The notes: generated from the sequence alone by a model not told the origin. Counted from the first letter of the stretch, positions 45,851 to 56,486 are shown. The stretch: 64,000 nucleotides of DNA from Erythrobacter sp. (GCA_030148605.1 JASBTD010000038.1:1-64000); one strand, 5' to 3'. Numbers and translations: made by a program.

Positions 45851-46984
45851 ATGGGTTCGCAGCTTGTCGCACAGATCGAAGAAGCCGCGGCTTGGGTGGC
45901 ACGGAACCGCTCGTCCGAAGCTCTATTCGAACGGCTGACGCAAGGCGGGTGCATGATCTGTGGGGCAGGCGGCTATGGCCGCCAGGTCGCCGCGGCTCTG
46001 CACGAAAGGGGCATCGCCGTTCATGGCTTCATCGACCGCAATGCCACGCCGGGCGCCACACTCGACGGCGTGCCCCTAATAACGCGCGGCGATGTAGTCG
46101 CTGCCGAGGCTTCAAAGCGGACGGCGATCATCGCGATCAACAATTTCCATACCCCGATCGAGGAGGTGGTCGTCTGGGCTGGCAGCCTGTTCGGCGACAC
46201 GCTCTTCGTCCCCGAACTGCCTGATGTGATCGGCCCGGCTCTGGGCAATTATTGGCAGGGTGCGCGGGATCTCGTGACCCGCAATGCCGACAGCATCTCA
46301 CGTCTTCACGAACGGCTTGCCGATGAGACCTCGCGCAACATTCTCGCCTGTCTGGTTGCCTATCGCCAGAAAGCGGCGCCGCAGTTCCATCCGCCGGTGG
46401 ACCGCGAGAACCAGTACTTCGCCCGCGACCTGCTCCTGCCCCTGGAGGAGCCTCAAGTGATCGATTGCGGTGCTTGGCCAGGGGACATGGTCGGCTTGGC
46501 CCGCGCTGCCGGTCAGCGCATCGCCGGCTGGTATGCCTTCGAACCCGATCCGCAGAACCATGTCGCGCTCGCCACGGTCGCGCGTGAGGCGGGGATCGAG
46601 TTTGCAGCCTTGTTCCCCTGCGCTGTCGGCGAAAGCCCCGGCATGGTTTCCTTCGCGGCCGGGTCTGCCGACGCCTCGCACGCGGTTGACCTGGCGACGG
46701 CGGCTGCCAGCCTGGTGCCGATCGTGCGGGTCGACGACGTGGTCGAGGCCCAGCGTATCGACATGGTCAAGCTCGACATCGAAGGCTTCGAGGCCCAAGC
46801 GCTGAAGGGCATGGCGCGCACGCTGGAGAAGCACCGGCCACGCCTCTGCATGGCGATCTATCACAAGCCGGCCGACTTGTGGGAGCTGCCGCTCGCGATC
46901 GCCGAGCAGTTCCCTGAGGCCCGGCTGGCCATTCGCCAGCACGGCTACAACGGCTACGACACGGTGCTCTACGTGGACCTCTAG
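45851..46984 (+). CDS. FkbM family methyltransferase
   Basis: VIDCGAWPGDMV...; VRVDDVVEAQRIDMVKLDIEGFEAQALKGM. Confidence 0.88.
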   Translation: MGSQLVAQIEEAAAWVARNRSSEALFERLTQGGCMICGAGGYGRQVAAALHERGIAVHGFIDRNATPGATLDGVPLITRGDVVAAEASKRTAIIAINNFHTPIEEVVVWAGSLFGDTLFVPELPDVIGPALGNYWQGARDLVTRNADSISRLHERLADETSRNILACLVAYRQKAAPQFHPPVDRENQYFARDLLLPLEEPQVIDCGAWPGDMVGLARAAGQRIAGWYAFEPDPQNHVALATVAREAGIEFAALFPCAVGESPGMVSFAAGSADASHAVDLATAAASLVPIVRVDDVVEAQRIDMVKLDIEGFEAQALKGMARTLEKHRPRLCMAIYHKPADLWELPLAIAEQFPEARLAIRQHGYNGYDTVLYVDL

Positions 46985-48027
46985 AGCGGTTTCCGCTCAC
47001 TCCGGTTCATATCCGCATGATCTGAAGCAATTGGCGCACTCGTCTGGCTGGACGATGTTGACGAGCCTTCCGATCAGGTCCCACAGGCCGCGGAAGGTGC
47101 GTTCGCCCGCCTTGCGCAGTATGGCCTTGAGCCGTGATAACGCCTTCTCAATCGGGTTGAAGTCAGGGCTGTAGCGCGGGAGGAAGCGCAGGGTGGCGCC
47201 GACTGCTTCGGTCTTCTCCTTCACGGCCAGGCGCTTATGGCTGGAGAGATTGTCCATGATGACGATGTCACCGGGTTGGAGCTCGGGCACCAGCACCTTG
47301 GTGACGTGGGCTTCGAACCAGTCCCGTTGATCGGTCCGTCGAGCACCATGGGCGCGCGACCATGCCAGTCATGCGCAGGCCTGCGCCCAGCGTAGTGGTC
47401 TTGCGGGGACCATGCGAGAAGCCCATGCGCAGCCGCTCGCCTCTCTTGGAGCGGCCATGGCTGCCGGTCATGTTCGTTGCAGTCCACGTCTCATCTATGA
47501 AGACCAGACGCTCAGGGTCAAGATCGAGTTGGCCCTCGAACCAGCGCTGGCGCTACCTCAGGACTCTTGCTCGATCGCATGCCTGGTCTTTTTCTGCGCG
47601 TGATCCCGTGACGCGCGAAGAAGCGATGCACGGTGCCGATGCCCACCGGCACACCGCGCTCGATCAGTCGCGCCTGGATCTCGGTCAGGGTAATGTCCTC
47701 CTACTCCGCGAGCAGCGCCCTGATAAAGTCCCCGTGTGCCTCGATCCTACCTGAGTGCCGGTCACCACTGCGAGGCTTGGCGACCGCCCTGCCATACCGA
47801 AGTGCAAGGCGCCTCCAGCGAATAGCGCTCGAAATGCTTACATCAAAATGGGCTGCAGCCGCTCGGCAACTCATGTCGCCATCAATCGCCGCAACGACTC
47901 GATCCCGAAGGCCCTGTGAAAGCGTCCGCGCCATCCATGTTGGCCTCCCTCGTCCAGCAAAAAGGATGAATCAGAACCGCGCTCGCAAGGGATCCCCGCC
48001 GGGTCAGAACGTGGGGAAAACGCTCTA
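46982..48027 (-). mobile_element. Degenerate IS630-family element
   Basis: Ends TAGAGCGGTTTCC / GGAAAACGCTCTA; transposase pieces in several frames (47701..47934 N-term HTH, 46997..47296 DDE C-term 'SPDFNPIEKALSRLKAILRKAGERT'). Confidence 0.88.
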
Positions 48028-48035
48028 ATCAGGCA

Positions 48036-49385
48036 TCAGGCTTCGGTCTGGGGTCGGGGCGTAAACAGCGGCGTATGGTTGCGCAAGCCGCGCAGATCGA
48101 TTTCGCGCCACACGTCGCCGATCGTCCCCAGCGACAGACCGATGCCGATAAGGATCAGTAGCCCCGGGCGCAGGAAGAAGCCGACGCCCACACCGACCTG
48201 CAGCTCGACGAGCTGCCCGGACAGCCAGGACTCGCGCCAGATCGTTGGGATCAGCCCAAGCACGATCTCTCCTGGCAGGCACAGCAGATAGCAGGCGACG
48301 AGCGCGATCGGGCGGGCGATGCCTTTCCACGGTTCCATGAACACCAGCAGGATCACCATGATCTGGGTGTAGCCGCCCGCCTCGGAGGAAATCAGCGCCA
48401 GACAGATCCCGAGCGCCGCGAGGCGGTGAGGGGACACCGCCTCGGGCCGGAGGTAAGCCGCGAAAAGCGCCGCAAGCAGGAGGGCCTGTCCGCTCCGCAT
48501 TAGGATCGTGATCACCACTAATCCGGTTTCGGCAAGATCCGAGCCGACCACGCGCATGATTGGGAACACCTCGCCCGAAAGCAGCGAGCTTAGCGGCTGA
48601 TAAGTCACTGAATAGTAAATGTCGAGCACCTGCGAGGCGACGAAGCCGCTCGAGTAATTATATATGTTTGTGTAGATTTCGATCGGCGACCCCGATCCGT
48701 GCAGCAGGTAGGATACGAGGTAGACTAGCAAGGTCGCAATCGCCACCCCCTCGGTCCAGCGCCAGCGCCGTTTGAGCACCTGTACCGCGAAACCTGCCAC
48801 CAGGTAGACCTTGAAATTGATCGCCAGCCCCGCCGCCAGCCAGCGCAGTCGGGCCGAGGCGAGCAGCGGCCCGAGGGCGAGCAGCATGCAGGTGAAGGTC
48901 AGCAGCAGCACATTGCCGCGTTCCAGCGCGAAGAGCATCGGCATGCCCATGCCCAGCGCGATGGTGCGCGGCAGCACGGTGCGCCGGTCGATCTTGCGGA
49001 AGGTCAGCCAGCAAAGCACGGCATTGAGCACGAACACCGCCAGGATCACGGTGATCCCCAGCCAGTCGCAATCGCGCGAGGGCAGGCCCTCATTGGAGAC
49101 ATAGCAGTGATCGAGGCCGAAGAAGCGCAACACCACGAAAGTCAGCGGCGGATAGATTGTCCGCCACGAATCATAGGAGCCCGGATCGCGCGCCCAGTAG
49201 GCGGTGTTGAACCAGTCCATGAAGGTGTCGCTGGGTTCGTAGAAGAACGGCTGGGGCAGGTAGCCGTTCTGGTCGAACAGGTAGGCGACCCGCACCAGCA
49301 GCCCGAGAATGGCGAGGGCGAACAGCATCTCCGTCCACCAGCCCAGCCGCGAAGGTGCAGCGCCGCCGGCGCGCGCCTCGCTCAT
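48036..49385 (-). CDS. GT87-like polyprenol-phosphate-sugar-dependent glycosyltransferase
   Basis: Multi-TM, YPPLTFVVLRFFGL, ERGNVLLLTFTCMLLALGPLL, INFKVYLVAGF. Confidence 0.6.
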   Translation of the reverse strand: MSEARAGGAAPSRLGWWTEMLFALAILGLLVRVAYLFDQNGYLPQPFFYEPSDTFMDWFNTAYWARDPGSYDSWRTIYPPLTFVVLRFFGLDHCYVSNEGLPSRDCDWLGITVILAVFVLNAVLCWLTFRKIDRRTVLPRTIALGMGMPMLFALERGNVLLLTFTCMLLALGPLLASARLRWLAAGLAINFKVYLVAGFAVQVLKRRWRWTEGVAIATLLVYLVSYLLHGSGSPIEIYTNIYNYSSGFVASQVLDIYYSVTYQPLSSLLSGEVFPIMRVVGSDLAETGLVVITILMRSGQALLLAALFAAYLRPEAVSPHRLAALGICLALISSEAGGYTQIMVILLVFMEPWKGIARPIALVACYLLCLPGEIVLGLIPTIWRESWLSGQLVELQVGVGVGFFLRPGLLILIGIGLSLGTIGDVWREIDLRGLRNHTPLFTPRPQTEA

Positions 49386-49792
49386 CGGGAGCCGACCTGA
49401 AAGACGAGGTGGCGCAGCACGAAGTAATTGACCACCGACACCGCCACCGCCGCCGCGATCCCGGCGACATAAGGATTGGCGATGAACTGCGCGATCCCCG
49501 CCAGCGCGCCGAGGCCGAGCAGGTAATGCCCGCCATAGGACAGCACGAAGCGCAGCTTGGCCGGGCTGCTCCCGCGAAAGACGTGGCGCGAATAGGTGAC
49601 ATAGTTGAAGGCCATGCCCATTACGTGCGCTGTCGCCTGGGCGAGATACATGTTCATCCCCAGCGCCACCAGCAGCAGGTAGGCGCCGATCCCGAAGGCG
49701 GTGTTGAGCGCCGCGGCCTGGTAGAATCGCACCAGCTCGCGAATCCGCGCCCAGTGGGGAGCAGCCCCGATCTTACTGATCTTCTGGAGCAA
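49382..49792 (-). CDS. GtrA family protein
   Basis: FYQAAALNTAFGIGAYLLLVALG...HVMGMAFNYVTYSRHVFRG. Confidence 0.85.
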   Translation of the reverse strand: MLQKISKIGAAPHWARIRELVRFYQAAALNTAFGIGAYLLLVALGMNMYLAQATAHVMGMAFNYVTYSRHVFRGSSPAKLRFVLSYGGHYLLGLGALAGIAQFIANPYVAGIAAAVAVSVVNYFVLRHLVFQVGSR

Positions 49793-50768
49793 AATTGATC
49801 CGTTCTTTCTCGATCACCAGCGGCGTGCGGCGGGTGCGTTCCGAGACGATCCGCAGATTGTCGCCGAGCAGGCCGAGAAAGCCGAACAGCAGCGCAAATT
49901 CGAACTGCACCACCGCCCCGATCAGCCAGCCGGCGATCGGGCGTCCGGCGAAGAAGGCCAGCAGCGCGCCCAGCAGCATCAGCCCGGCCATCAGCATCCC
50001 GAACACGCCGATATAGATCGGCGCGCGCAGCAGCCGCTTGGACGAGCCCGACAGCGCCGACATGGCGAAATCGAACAGCGCGAAGAAATTGTTCTTCGAT
50101 GCCCCGGCGGCGCGCGGCGGGCGGGCATAGGGGATGGCCTTGATCGCAAAGCCGGTTTCCACCAGCATGCCGCGAAAGAACGGCTCGGGCTCGGCAAGCT
50201 CGCGGGTGTAATCGACCACCCGCCGGGTGTAGAGCCCGAAGCCGGTCGCCTGCGGCACCACCGGGTAATCGCCGAAGGTCTGCGCCAGCCAGTAGGACAG
50301 GGCCCGGAACTGGCGGTGGAGAAAGCCGACCTTCTCCTCGCGCCGCACCCCCAGCACGATGTCATAGCCCTCGCGCCAGCCCGCGATCAGCTCGGGGATC
50401 AGTTCGGGCGGGTCCTGGAAATCGGCGCACAGGCCGATCACCGCCTTGCCCGATGTCTGGAAAATCGCGTGGGTGGGCGAGCGCATCTGGCCGAAATTGC
50501 GGCTGTTGACGATCAGCTTCACCCGCCGGTCGCGCGCGCAGACCTCGCGGATCAGCTCCACCGTGCGGTCGGTCGAGGCATTGTCGATCAGCACGATCTC
50601 GAAATCGTGGATGCCCAGCGCCTCGAGCTGTCCGCTCGCCGCGGCGATGATCGCCTGGGCGCTCTCTTCCTCGTTGTAGCAGGGGATGACCACCGAGATC
50701 TCCGGCGGGCTGGCGGGCCGCGGGTGGCCGGTCTCGAGCGTGCGGGCCATGGCGCTGTCCTGTTTCAT
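49773..50768 (-). CDS. Glycosyltransferase family 2 (DPM/GtrB-like)
   Basis: SVVIPCYNEEESAQAII...NRSFGQ-like 'NSRNFGQMRSPTHAIFQTSGKAVIGLCADFQDPPELIPEL'. Confidence 0.9.
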   Translation of the reverse strand: MKQDSAMARTLETGHPRPASPPEISVVIPCYNEEESAQAIIAAASGQLEALGIHDFEIVLIDNASTDRTVELIREVCARDRRVKLIVNSRNFGQMRSPTHAIFQTSGKAVIGLCADFQDPPELIPELIAGWREGYDIVLGVRREEKVGFLHRQFRALSYWLAQTFGDYPVVPQATGFGLYTRRVVDYTRELAEPEPFFRGMLVETGFAIKAIPYARPPRAAGASKNNFFALFDFAMSALSGSSKRLLRAPIYIGVFGMLMAGLMLLGALLAFFAGRPIAGWLIGAVVQFEFALLFGFLGLLGDNLRIVSERTRRTPLVIEKERINFAPEDQ

Positions 50769-51874
50769 GCCGCCTCCGCCTCGCCCGCGGCCCGGCCGGT
50801 GCCGATCGGCATGCGCCAGGCGTAGAACTCGATCCCCAGCCCCAGCAGCAGCACCAGCACGGCGAGCACGCCAAAGGCGATGTTGAACTGGCGCGAGGTG
50901 TCAATGTAGGCGCTCTCGAGGATGCGGATATTGGCGGTGGAGGTCAGCTCCTCGACCGCGGCGCCTTCGAGCAGGCGCTTGTAGCTCTCGTAGAGCGACA
51001 GCGACAGGTCGAGCTCGCGGCGCAGGCGGTCCACCTCGGTGGATTCGCGCACCACCCGGCCGACCGAGTTCTCGTTGTCGGGCGAGAGCGAGCGGGCCTC
51101 GGCAAGCTGCTTGCGCAGGGCATCGATCTCGGCCTTGATCTGGCGGACGTTGAGGTGATCGTCGCTGTAGAACTCGCGCGCCGCGTTGAGCTGGGTTTCC
51201 TTGCCGATGATCATGTCTTCAAGCTGCGGCACCCGCGCGCCGATCGCGCCGATGGCGGATTCGGGCGAGCTGTAGCGGGTCCGCATCCGGAAGGTGTCGT
51301 AGCGGGCCTGCGCCTTGGCGAGCCGGTCGCTGGCATCCTCGACCAGCTCCTCGAGCACGCGGCGCTTGTAGGCGGTCTGCTCGCGCGAGACCTCGGCCAG
51401 CTCGTCGCGGATCGCCACCGCATAGGCGGCGACGATGTCATGGGCGAGATCGGCATCCTCGTTGAGCAGTTCGACCTGCACGATGCCGCCGCGCAGCGCC
51501 CGCAGATCGACTTCGCGCTCCAGCCAGCGGGTCGTGGCGACCGCGTTCATGTCGAGCCGCTCGGTGAGCTTGGCCTCCGCGATCACCTTTTCGCGCACCG
51601 CATCGCTGCGCCCGATCAGCAGGCTCACCTCGACGGCGGTCTGCTGGCCGAACACGTTCTGCACCGCGCCCAGCTGCGTGAGCGCGCTGGCGAGGCCGAG
51701 GCTGCCCGGATCGGTCGGGGTGAGGGTCACCGCCGCCCGGTATTTCTCCGGGAACAGGGTGAGCGCGACGAGGATCGCCACCAGCACCGCAAACAGCGTG
51801 CGGCGCCACAGCGGCCTGCGGATCACCGGCGCCCGGGCGAAGCTGTCGAACAGCGAAGGCGGGGGCTTGACCAT
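50765..51874 (-). CDS. Wzz/KpsE-like polysaccharide chain-length/export protein
   Basis: Two TM ends, coiled coil, ALTPTDPGSLGLASAL-type periplasmic region. Confidence 0.75.
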   Translation of the reverse strand: MVKPPPSLFDSFARAPVIRRPLWRRTLFAVLVAILVALTLFPEKYRAAVTLTPTDPGSLGLASALTQLGAVQNVFGQQTAVEVSLLIGRSDAVREKVIAEAKLTERLDMNAVATTRWLEREVDLRALRGGIVQVELLNEDADLAHDIVAAYAVAIRDELAEVSREQTAYKRRVLEELVEDASDRLAKAQARYDTFRMRTRYSSPESAIGAIGARVPQLEDMIIGKETQLNAAREFYSDDHLNVRQIKAEIDALRKQLAEARSLSPDNENSVGRVVRESTEVDRLRRELDLSLSLYESYKRLLEGAAVEELTSTANIRILESAYIDTSRQFNIAFGVLAVLVLLLGLGIEFYAWRMPIGTGRAAGEAEAA

Positions 51875-53748
51875 CAGTTCACCGCCAGCACCGTTGCCGC
51901 CGCGATGCCGAGCTGGAACAGCACGGTGCTGATCTGGGCGATCTTGGCGAGAATGTCGGTCTCGCGGGTCTTGACCGGCACGAACACCACGTCGCCCGGC
52001 AGGGCCGGGGCGGACAGGGCGCCGCGATCCTTGGTCAGCACCGCGCCATTGGCGCGCACCACGAAGATGTCGCCCTTGTCGGCGGCGTCGATGGTGCCGC
52101 CCGACAGGTCGATATATTCGCGGATGCGGCGCGGCTTGGCGCCGATCATGAACGAGCCGGGGCGATAGACCGCGCCGAACACGCCGATGCTCGACGGGCG
52201 GGGGGGAATGTAGATGCGGTCGTTGTTTTCCAGCACCAGGTTGCCCGGCGGCATGGTGTCGCTCGGGCTGATGTCGAGCACCAGGCGGCCATCGGGCTCG
52301 GTGTCGCGCAGGTTGGCAAGGAAGCTGCGCGCGGCGGTCATCTGGCGTTGCTGCTGGTCGGGCGAGACGCTGTTGTCGATGGTGACGGGCGAGGCGGCGA
52401 GGGTCAGTTCGACTTGGTCGATTGCGTAGTTGAAGCTTTCGCGCTGCTGGACGCGCACCGAGTTGCGCACCAGCTGGGTGCCATAGGGGAACGCCCGCGA
52501 GGTCAGGCCGCCGGCCTGTGCGATCACTTCGGAAAGCGGGGTCTGCGGGGGGACGTAGTAATTGCCGGGCCGTGCCACTTCGCCCTCGATCCGCACGATG
52601 ATCGATTGCCCCGCGACCGGCTGGCGCAGGCTGCCCAGTTCGAGGATCTGGACGATGTCGCCTTCCACCGCTGGAACGCGCGGGGCCTCGCCCATGGCGA
52701 TCTCGCGCGGGCCGGGCTCACCCTCGGGCACGGCGCGGTAGAGTAGCAGACGCGCCGGATCGCCGAGGCTGCTCACCCCGCCGGCCAGCGCCACCATGTC
52801 GGCGAGCGTCTCGCCCGCGCGCAGTTCGAAGATCGCCTCGTTGTTGGCGCTGCCGAAAACCGCCACCTGCCGCCCCACCGGGGGGATAAGCAGGACGTCC
52901 TCGTTCTCGAGCACGAAATCGTTGAGCCGGTTGCCGCCGAGCAGCAGTTCGTAAAGGTCGAAGGTGCCGAATTCGCGCCCGTCGCGGATCAGCTTGACCG
53001 AGCGCATCGAGCCCCCCGCGCTGGGCCCGCCGGCCTGCAGCACGGCATTGGCGAGGCTCGAGAGGCTCGAGACGGTGTAGGCCCCGGGATTGTTCGCGAA
53101 ACCTGTGACATAGACGCGGATGCCGCGCAGTTCCTCCACCCGCACGCCGACGCGGAAATTGCGGTACTGCGTGCCGATCGCCCGCATCATGAAGTCCTTG
53201 AGATCGCCGGTGCGTACCCCGGCGAGCTTGATCATGCCGACGCTGGGCAGGTAGATCTCGCCATTGGTGTCGATCGTCCGCTCGACGCTGCCTTCGACCG
53301 AGCCCGACAGCGAGATGTCGATCATGTCGCCCACGTTGAGGCGGTAGTCGGGCGGGACGGTGGCCGTGGCGGGCACCGCGAAATCGCGGTTCTCGGGCAG
53401 GATCAGATCGGCCCCGAAGACCGGCAGGCTGCGCCCGAGGACGCGCTGGACATATTTCTCGAACTCGCTCGGCTCGGCCTTTTCGAGCATGCGCCGGCTG
53501 CGATCGAGCAGGCTGTCCTCGCCAGCTTCCTCCTTGCCGGACTGGACGATGATCGAGGGATTGGCCCCGGCATCCTCGATCTCGGTCGGGCCGATGCCGG
53601 TGGAGCGTTCCGCCGGCGGGCTGTTGGATTGCCCTTCCGGGCTTTCTTCGCGCACCTGCGCGGCGGCAGGGCCGCCCGCCAGCGCCAGACCGAGCGCGCC
53701 TGCGAGCGCCAGGCTTGTGGTGAATTTCACGAAATCAGACAGGTTCAT
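51874..53748 (-). CDS. SLBB polysaccharide export protein (Wza/KpsD-like)
   Basis: Internal M plus signal peptide MNLSDFVKFTTSLALAGALGLALAGGPAAAQ; DYRLNVGDMIDISLSGSVEGSVERTIDTNGEIYLPSVG; SLBB repeats. Confidence 0.85.
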   Translation of the reverse strand: MNLSDFVKFTTSLALAGALGLALAGGPAAAQVREESPEGQSNSPPAERSTGIGPTEIEDAGANPSIIVQSGKEEAGEDSLLDRSRRMLEKAEPSEFEKYVQRVLGRSLPVFGADLILPENRDFAVPATATVPPDYRLNVGDMIDISLSGSVEGSVERTIDTNGEIYLPSVGMIKLAGVRTGDLKDFMMRAIGTQYRNFRVGVRVEELRGIRVYVTGFANNPGAYTVSSLSSLANAVLQAGGPSAGGSMRSVKLIRDGREFGTFDLYELLLGGNRLNDFVLENEDVLLIPPVGRQVAVFGSANNEAIFELRAGETLADMVALAGGVSSLGDPARLLLYRAVPEGEPGPREIAMGEAPRVPAVEGDIVQILELGSLRQPVAGQSIIVRIEGEVARPGNYYVPPQTPLSEVIAQAGGLTSRAFPYGTQLVRNSVRVQQRESFNYAIDQVELTLAASPVTIDNSVSPDQQQRQMTAARSFLANLRDTEPDGRLVLDISPSDTMPPGNLVLENNDRIYIPPRPSSIGVFGAVYRPGSFMIGAKPRRIREYIDLSGGTIDAADKGDIFVVRANGAVLTKDRGALSAPALPGDVVFVPVKTRETDILAKIAQISTVLFQLGIAAATVLAVN

Positions 53749-54567
53749 TTCAAAATCCGCAGTTGTGGCTTTGCCGGGCCCACTAGCCCGACCGAAGTTG
53801 CAAGCCTGATAGCAGCCATCGCCGTCAAAACCAGCACCCCGTACGCCTATCGTCCCGCCGCCGCGATCCGCCGCGGCGGCTGGGCGAGGGGTGGGGGCGG
53901 CCGCCAGCCGCGCGTGGAGCGCCCGGGCGAGCGCCGAGCAATCGGCGAAGCGGTGCGCGGCCGGCACGCCGGCATCCGCATTGCCATAGCCATATTCGAC
54001 GAACAGGCACTCCATCCCGAGGCTGCGGGCGAGCGCGATGTCGACCTCGCTGTCGCCGACCATCACGCAGGTCTCGGCGGCAAGGCCGATCTGCCGCACC
54101 GCTTCGGCCAGCATGTCGGGCTCGGGCTTGGGCGGCAGGCGCTCCGAACTGCCGACGATGGCGGCGAAGTGATGAGCAATGCCCAGTTCGCCCAGCACCT
54201 TTTCGCACAGGTGCTGCGGCTTGTTCGAGCAGATCGCCAGCCGCAGCCCGGCCGCGCCGAGCCCGGCGAGCATCTCGGCCACCCCGGGATAGATGCTTTC
54301 CGCCGGGGTGCGGGTCGCCGCGTAGCGCTGGCGGAAGGTGGCAAGATCCGCATCGAGATCGTCGCAATCCGCGCCCAGCAACCCGCGCACCAGCGCCGCC
54401 CCGCCGAAGCTGGCGAAGGGCAGCGCCTCGGCATAGGCCATCCGCCGCGGCGAGCCGCGCTCGGCGAGCATCGCGTTGGTGATCGACAGCGACATCGGCA
54501 CACTGTCCACCAGCGTGCCGTCGAGGTCGAAGATCACTCCGGCCAGGGGTGCGCCAAGCCCGCTCAT
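53749..54567 (-). CDS. HAD-superfamily phosphatase (Gph-like), in frame with the downstream export gene
   Basis: GVIFDLDGTLVDSVPMSLSITNAML; MVGDSEVDIALARSLGMECLFVEYGYG; no stop before 53748. Confidence 0.8.
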
Positions 54568-56423
54568 TCCTGCAGCGGGATCAGCATGTTCTCGAGCAGT
54601 TCCTCGTGCGGGAGGAACGGCGAGAGATCTTCGAGTGGCGCGGTCACCATCGTCCCGTCGGGCAAGCGCTTGGAGGACAGCTTGGGGGCGAAGTTTTGCT
54701 CCTTGTCGACCATCACCTCGCAGATTGCCGGGCCAGGCGCGGAGAGCGTCTCGGCGATGGCGGCGGCGATGTCAGAATGGTCGCTGGTGCGGCGATAGGC
54801 AAAGCCGAAGGCGGCCGCGACCTTGCCGAAATCGGGGAAGGTCACGCCCGAATCCGGCCCGCAGCCGACCGAGAAGCCGTTGAAATGGGCCTGCTGCGAC
54901 TGGCGGATCGAGTGGTAGCCGGAATTGTTGTAGAGGAAGATCTTGGCCGGGATGTTCTGCCCGACGATGGTCTGCAATTCCTGCAGGTTCTGCATGATCG
55001 AACCATCGCCGGCCATGCAGATGATCCGCTGCGAGCCTTCCGGCATGGCATGCCAGGCGCCGATCGTGGCGGGCAGGTCATAGCCCATCGAGGCCGCGCC
55101 CGAGTTCGAATAGAGCCGCTGCCCGCGCTTCAGCCGCGCGGCCTGCACCGTTACCACCGCGGCGGTGGCATCGGCCATGACGATCACCTCGTTTTCTGCC
55201 AGTTGTTCGAACAGCACCTCGGTGAAGCAATAGGGGTTCACCACGCAGGTGGTCTGCCAGTATTCGGGCAGCACCGGGTAGTAGCGCCGTCGCCGCTCCA
55301 TCGCCCAGGCGAGGTATTCGCCATGCGCGGCCGGGGCCTGGTAGCCGTCTAGCGCCCGTTCGAGCGCGGGCAGGAAATCCCTGAGGTCGGCATGCACCGG
55401 CATGTCGATCGACAGGGTCGGCTTGGCGAGTTCGGCGGCATCGACATCGACCATGATCTTCTTCGCCGCGCGCGCGAAGGCGGCGAAATTGTAGCTGATC
55501 TGGCGGATGTTGAGGCGGCAGCCGAGCACCAGCACGCAGTCGGCGTTCTGCACCGCGAAATTGCCCCCCCGGTCGCCCACCGTGCCGGGGCGGCCTACAT
55601 AGAGCGGGTGGTCGTCCTCGACGACGTCCTGCGCGTTCCAGGCCGGGGCGATCGGGATGCCAAGCTTTTCGACGATCCGGCGGAAAGTTTCATATTCCCC
55701 GCTGATCCGCACCCCCGTGCCGGGTAGCAGCACCGGACGCTCGGCCGCGGCGATCGCCGCGACCACCCCGCGCGCCGCCGCATCGAGCGCTTCGCCGCGC
55801 AGCCAGCCATATTCGGCCGGCAGGGCGAAGGGCCGGCCATAGCCCTCGCGCACCGGGTCGAAGCCGTGCAGCGTGTCGGGATCGATCGGCGCGGCCTGGA
55901 TGTCGATCGGGATGTCGAGCCACACCGGGCCGGGCCGCCCGGTCTCGGCCAGCCACAGCGCCTTTTCCAGGAGGTAGCGGATGTCCGCCGGGTCCATCAC
56001 CGTCACCGCGAACTTGGTGATCGGCGTGACCATGGCGACGATGTCGACCTCCTGGTCGCCGAGTTGGCGCAGCCGGGTGGGCGCGCGGTGCGCCATGGTC
56101 TCGCGCTTGACCTGTCCGGAGACGACCAGCATCGGGATCGAGTCGGTATAGGCGCCGTGCACGCCATTCAGGGCATTGATCCCGCCCGGGCCGGTGGTGA
56201 CATTGACCACCGGCAGCCGGCCCGACAGGCGGGCATAGCTTTCTGCCGCCATGGCGAGCGCCTGTTCGTGATGGCAGCACACATAGCGCAGCCGGTCGAC
56301 CCGGCCCAGCGCATCGTTGAGATGCATCGCGCCGCCGCCGGTTAGCATGAAGACGTGGCGTACTCCGTGATCGGCCAACCGCAGGGCAACGTAATCGGAC
56401 AGGCGCACCTTGGCCATTCTCAC
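54564..56423 (-). CDS. ThDP-dependent enzyme, acetolactate synthase/YerE-like
   Basis: CCHHEQALAMAAESYARLSGRLPVVNVTTGPGG; GDGSIMQNLQELQTIVGQNIPAKIFLYNN. Confidence 0.85.
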   Translation of the reverse strand: MRMAKVRLSDYVALRLADHGVRHVFMLTGGGAMHLNDALGRVDRLRYVCCHHEQALAMAAESYARLSGRLPVVNVTTGPGGINALNGVHGAYTDSIPMLVVSGQVKRETMAHRAPTRLRQLGDQEVDIVAMVTPITKFAVTVMDPADIRYLLEKALWLAETGRPGPVWLDIPIDIQAAPIDPDTLHGFDPVREGYGRPFALPAEYGWLRGEALDAAARGVVAAIAAAERPVLLPGTGVRISGEYETFRRIVEKLGIPIAPAWNAQDVVEDDHPLYVGRPGTVGDRGGNFAVQNADCVLVLGCRLNIRQISYNFAAFARAAKKIMVDVDAAELAKPTLSIDMPVHADLRDFLPALERALDGYQAPAAHGEYLAWAMERRRRYYPVLPEYWQTTCVVNPYCFTEVLFEQLAENEVIVMADATAAVVTVQAARLKRGQRLYSNSGAASMGYDLPATIGAWHAMPEGSQRIICMAGDGSIMQNLQELQTIVGQNIPAKIFLYNNSGYHSIRQSQQAHFNGFSVGCGPDSGVTFPDFGKVAAAFGFAYRRTSDHSDIAAAIAETLSAPGPAICEVMVDKEQNFAPKLSSKRLPDGTMVTAPLEDLSPFLPHEELLENMLIPLQE

Positions 56424-56486
56424 CGCATTCCTTCAATAATCGGGCTCGCGCACCCGCCGGGCGCGCGAGCCCTGCAAGCCGCTCGG

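Noticed and set aside
53629-54798. 389-aa plus-strand ORF
   Set aside because: Antisense to the HAD/Wza genes; no recognisable domain.
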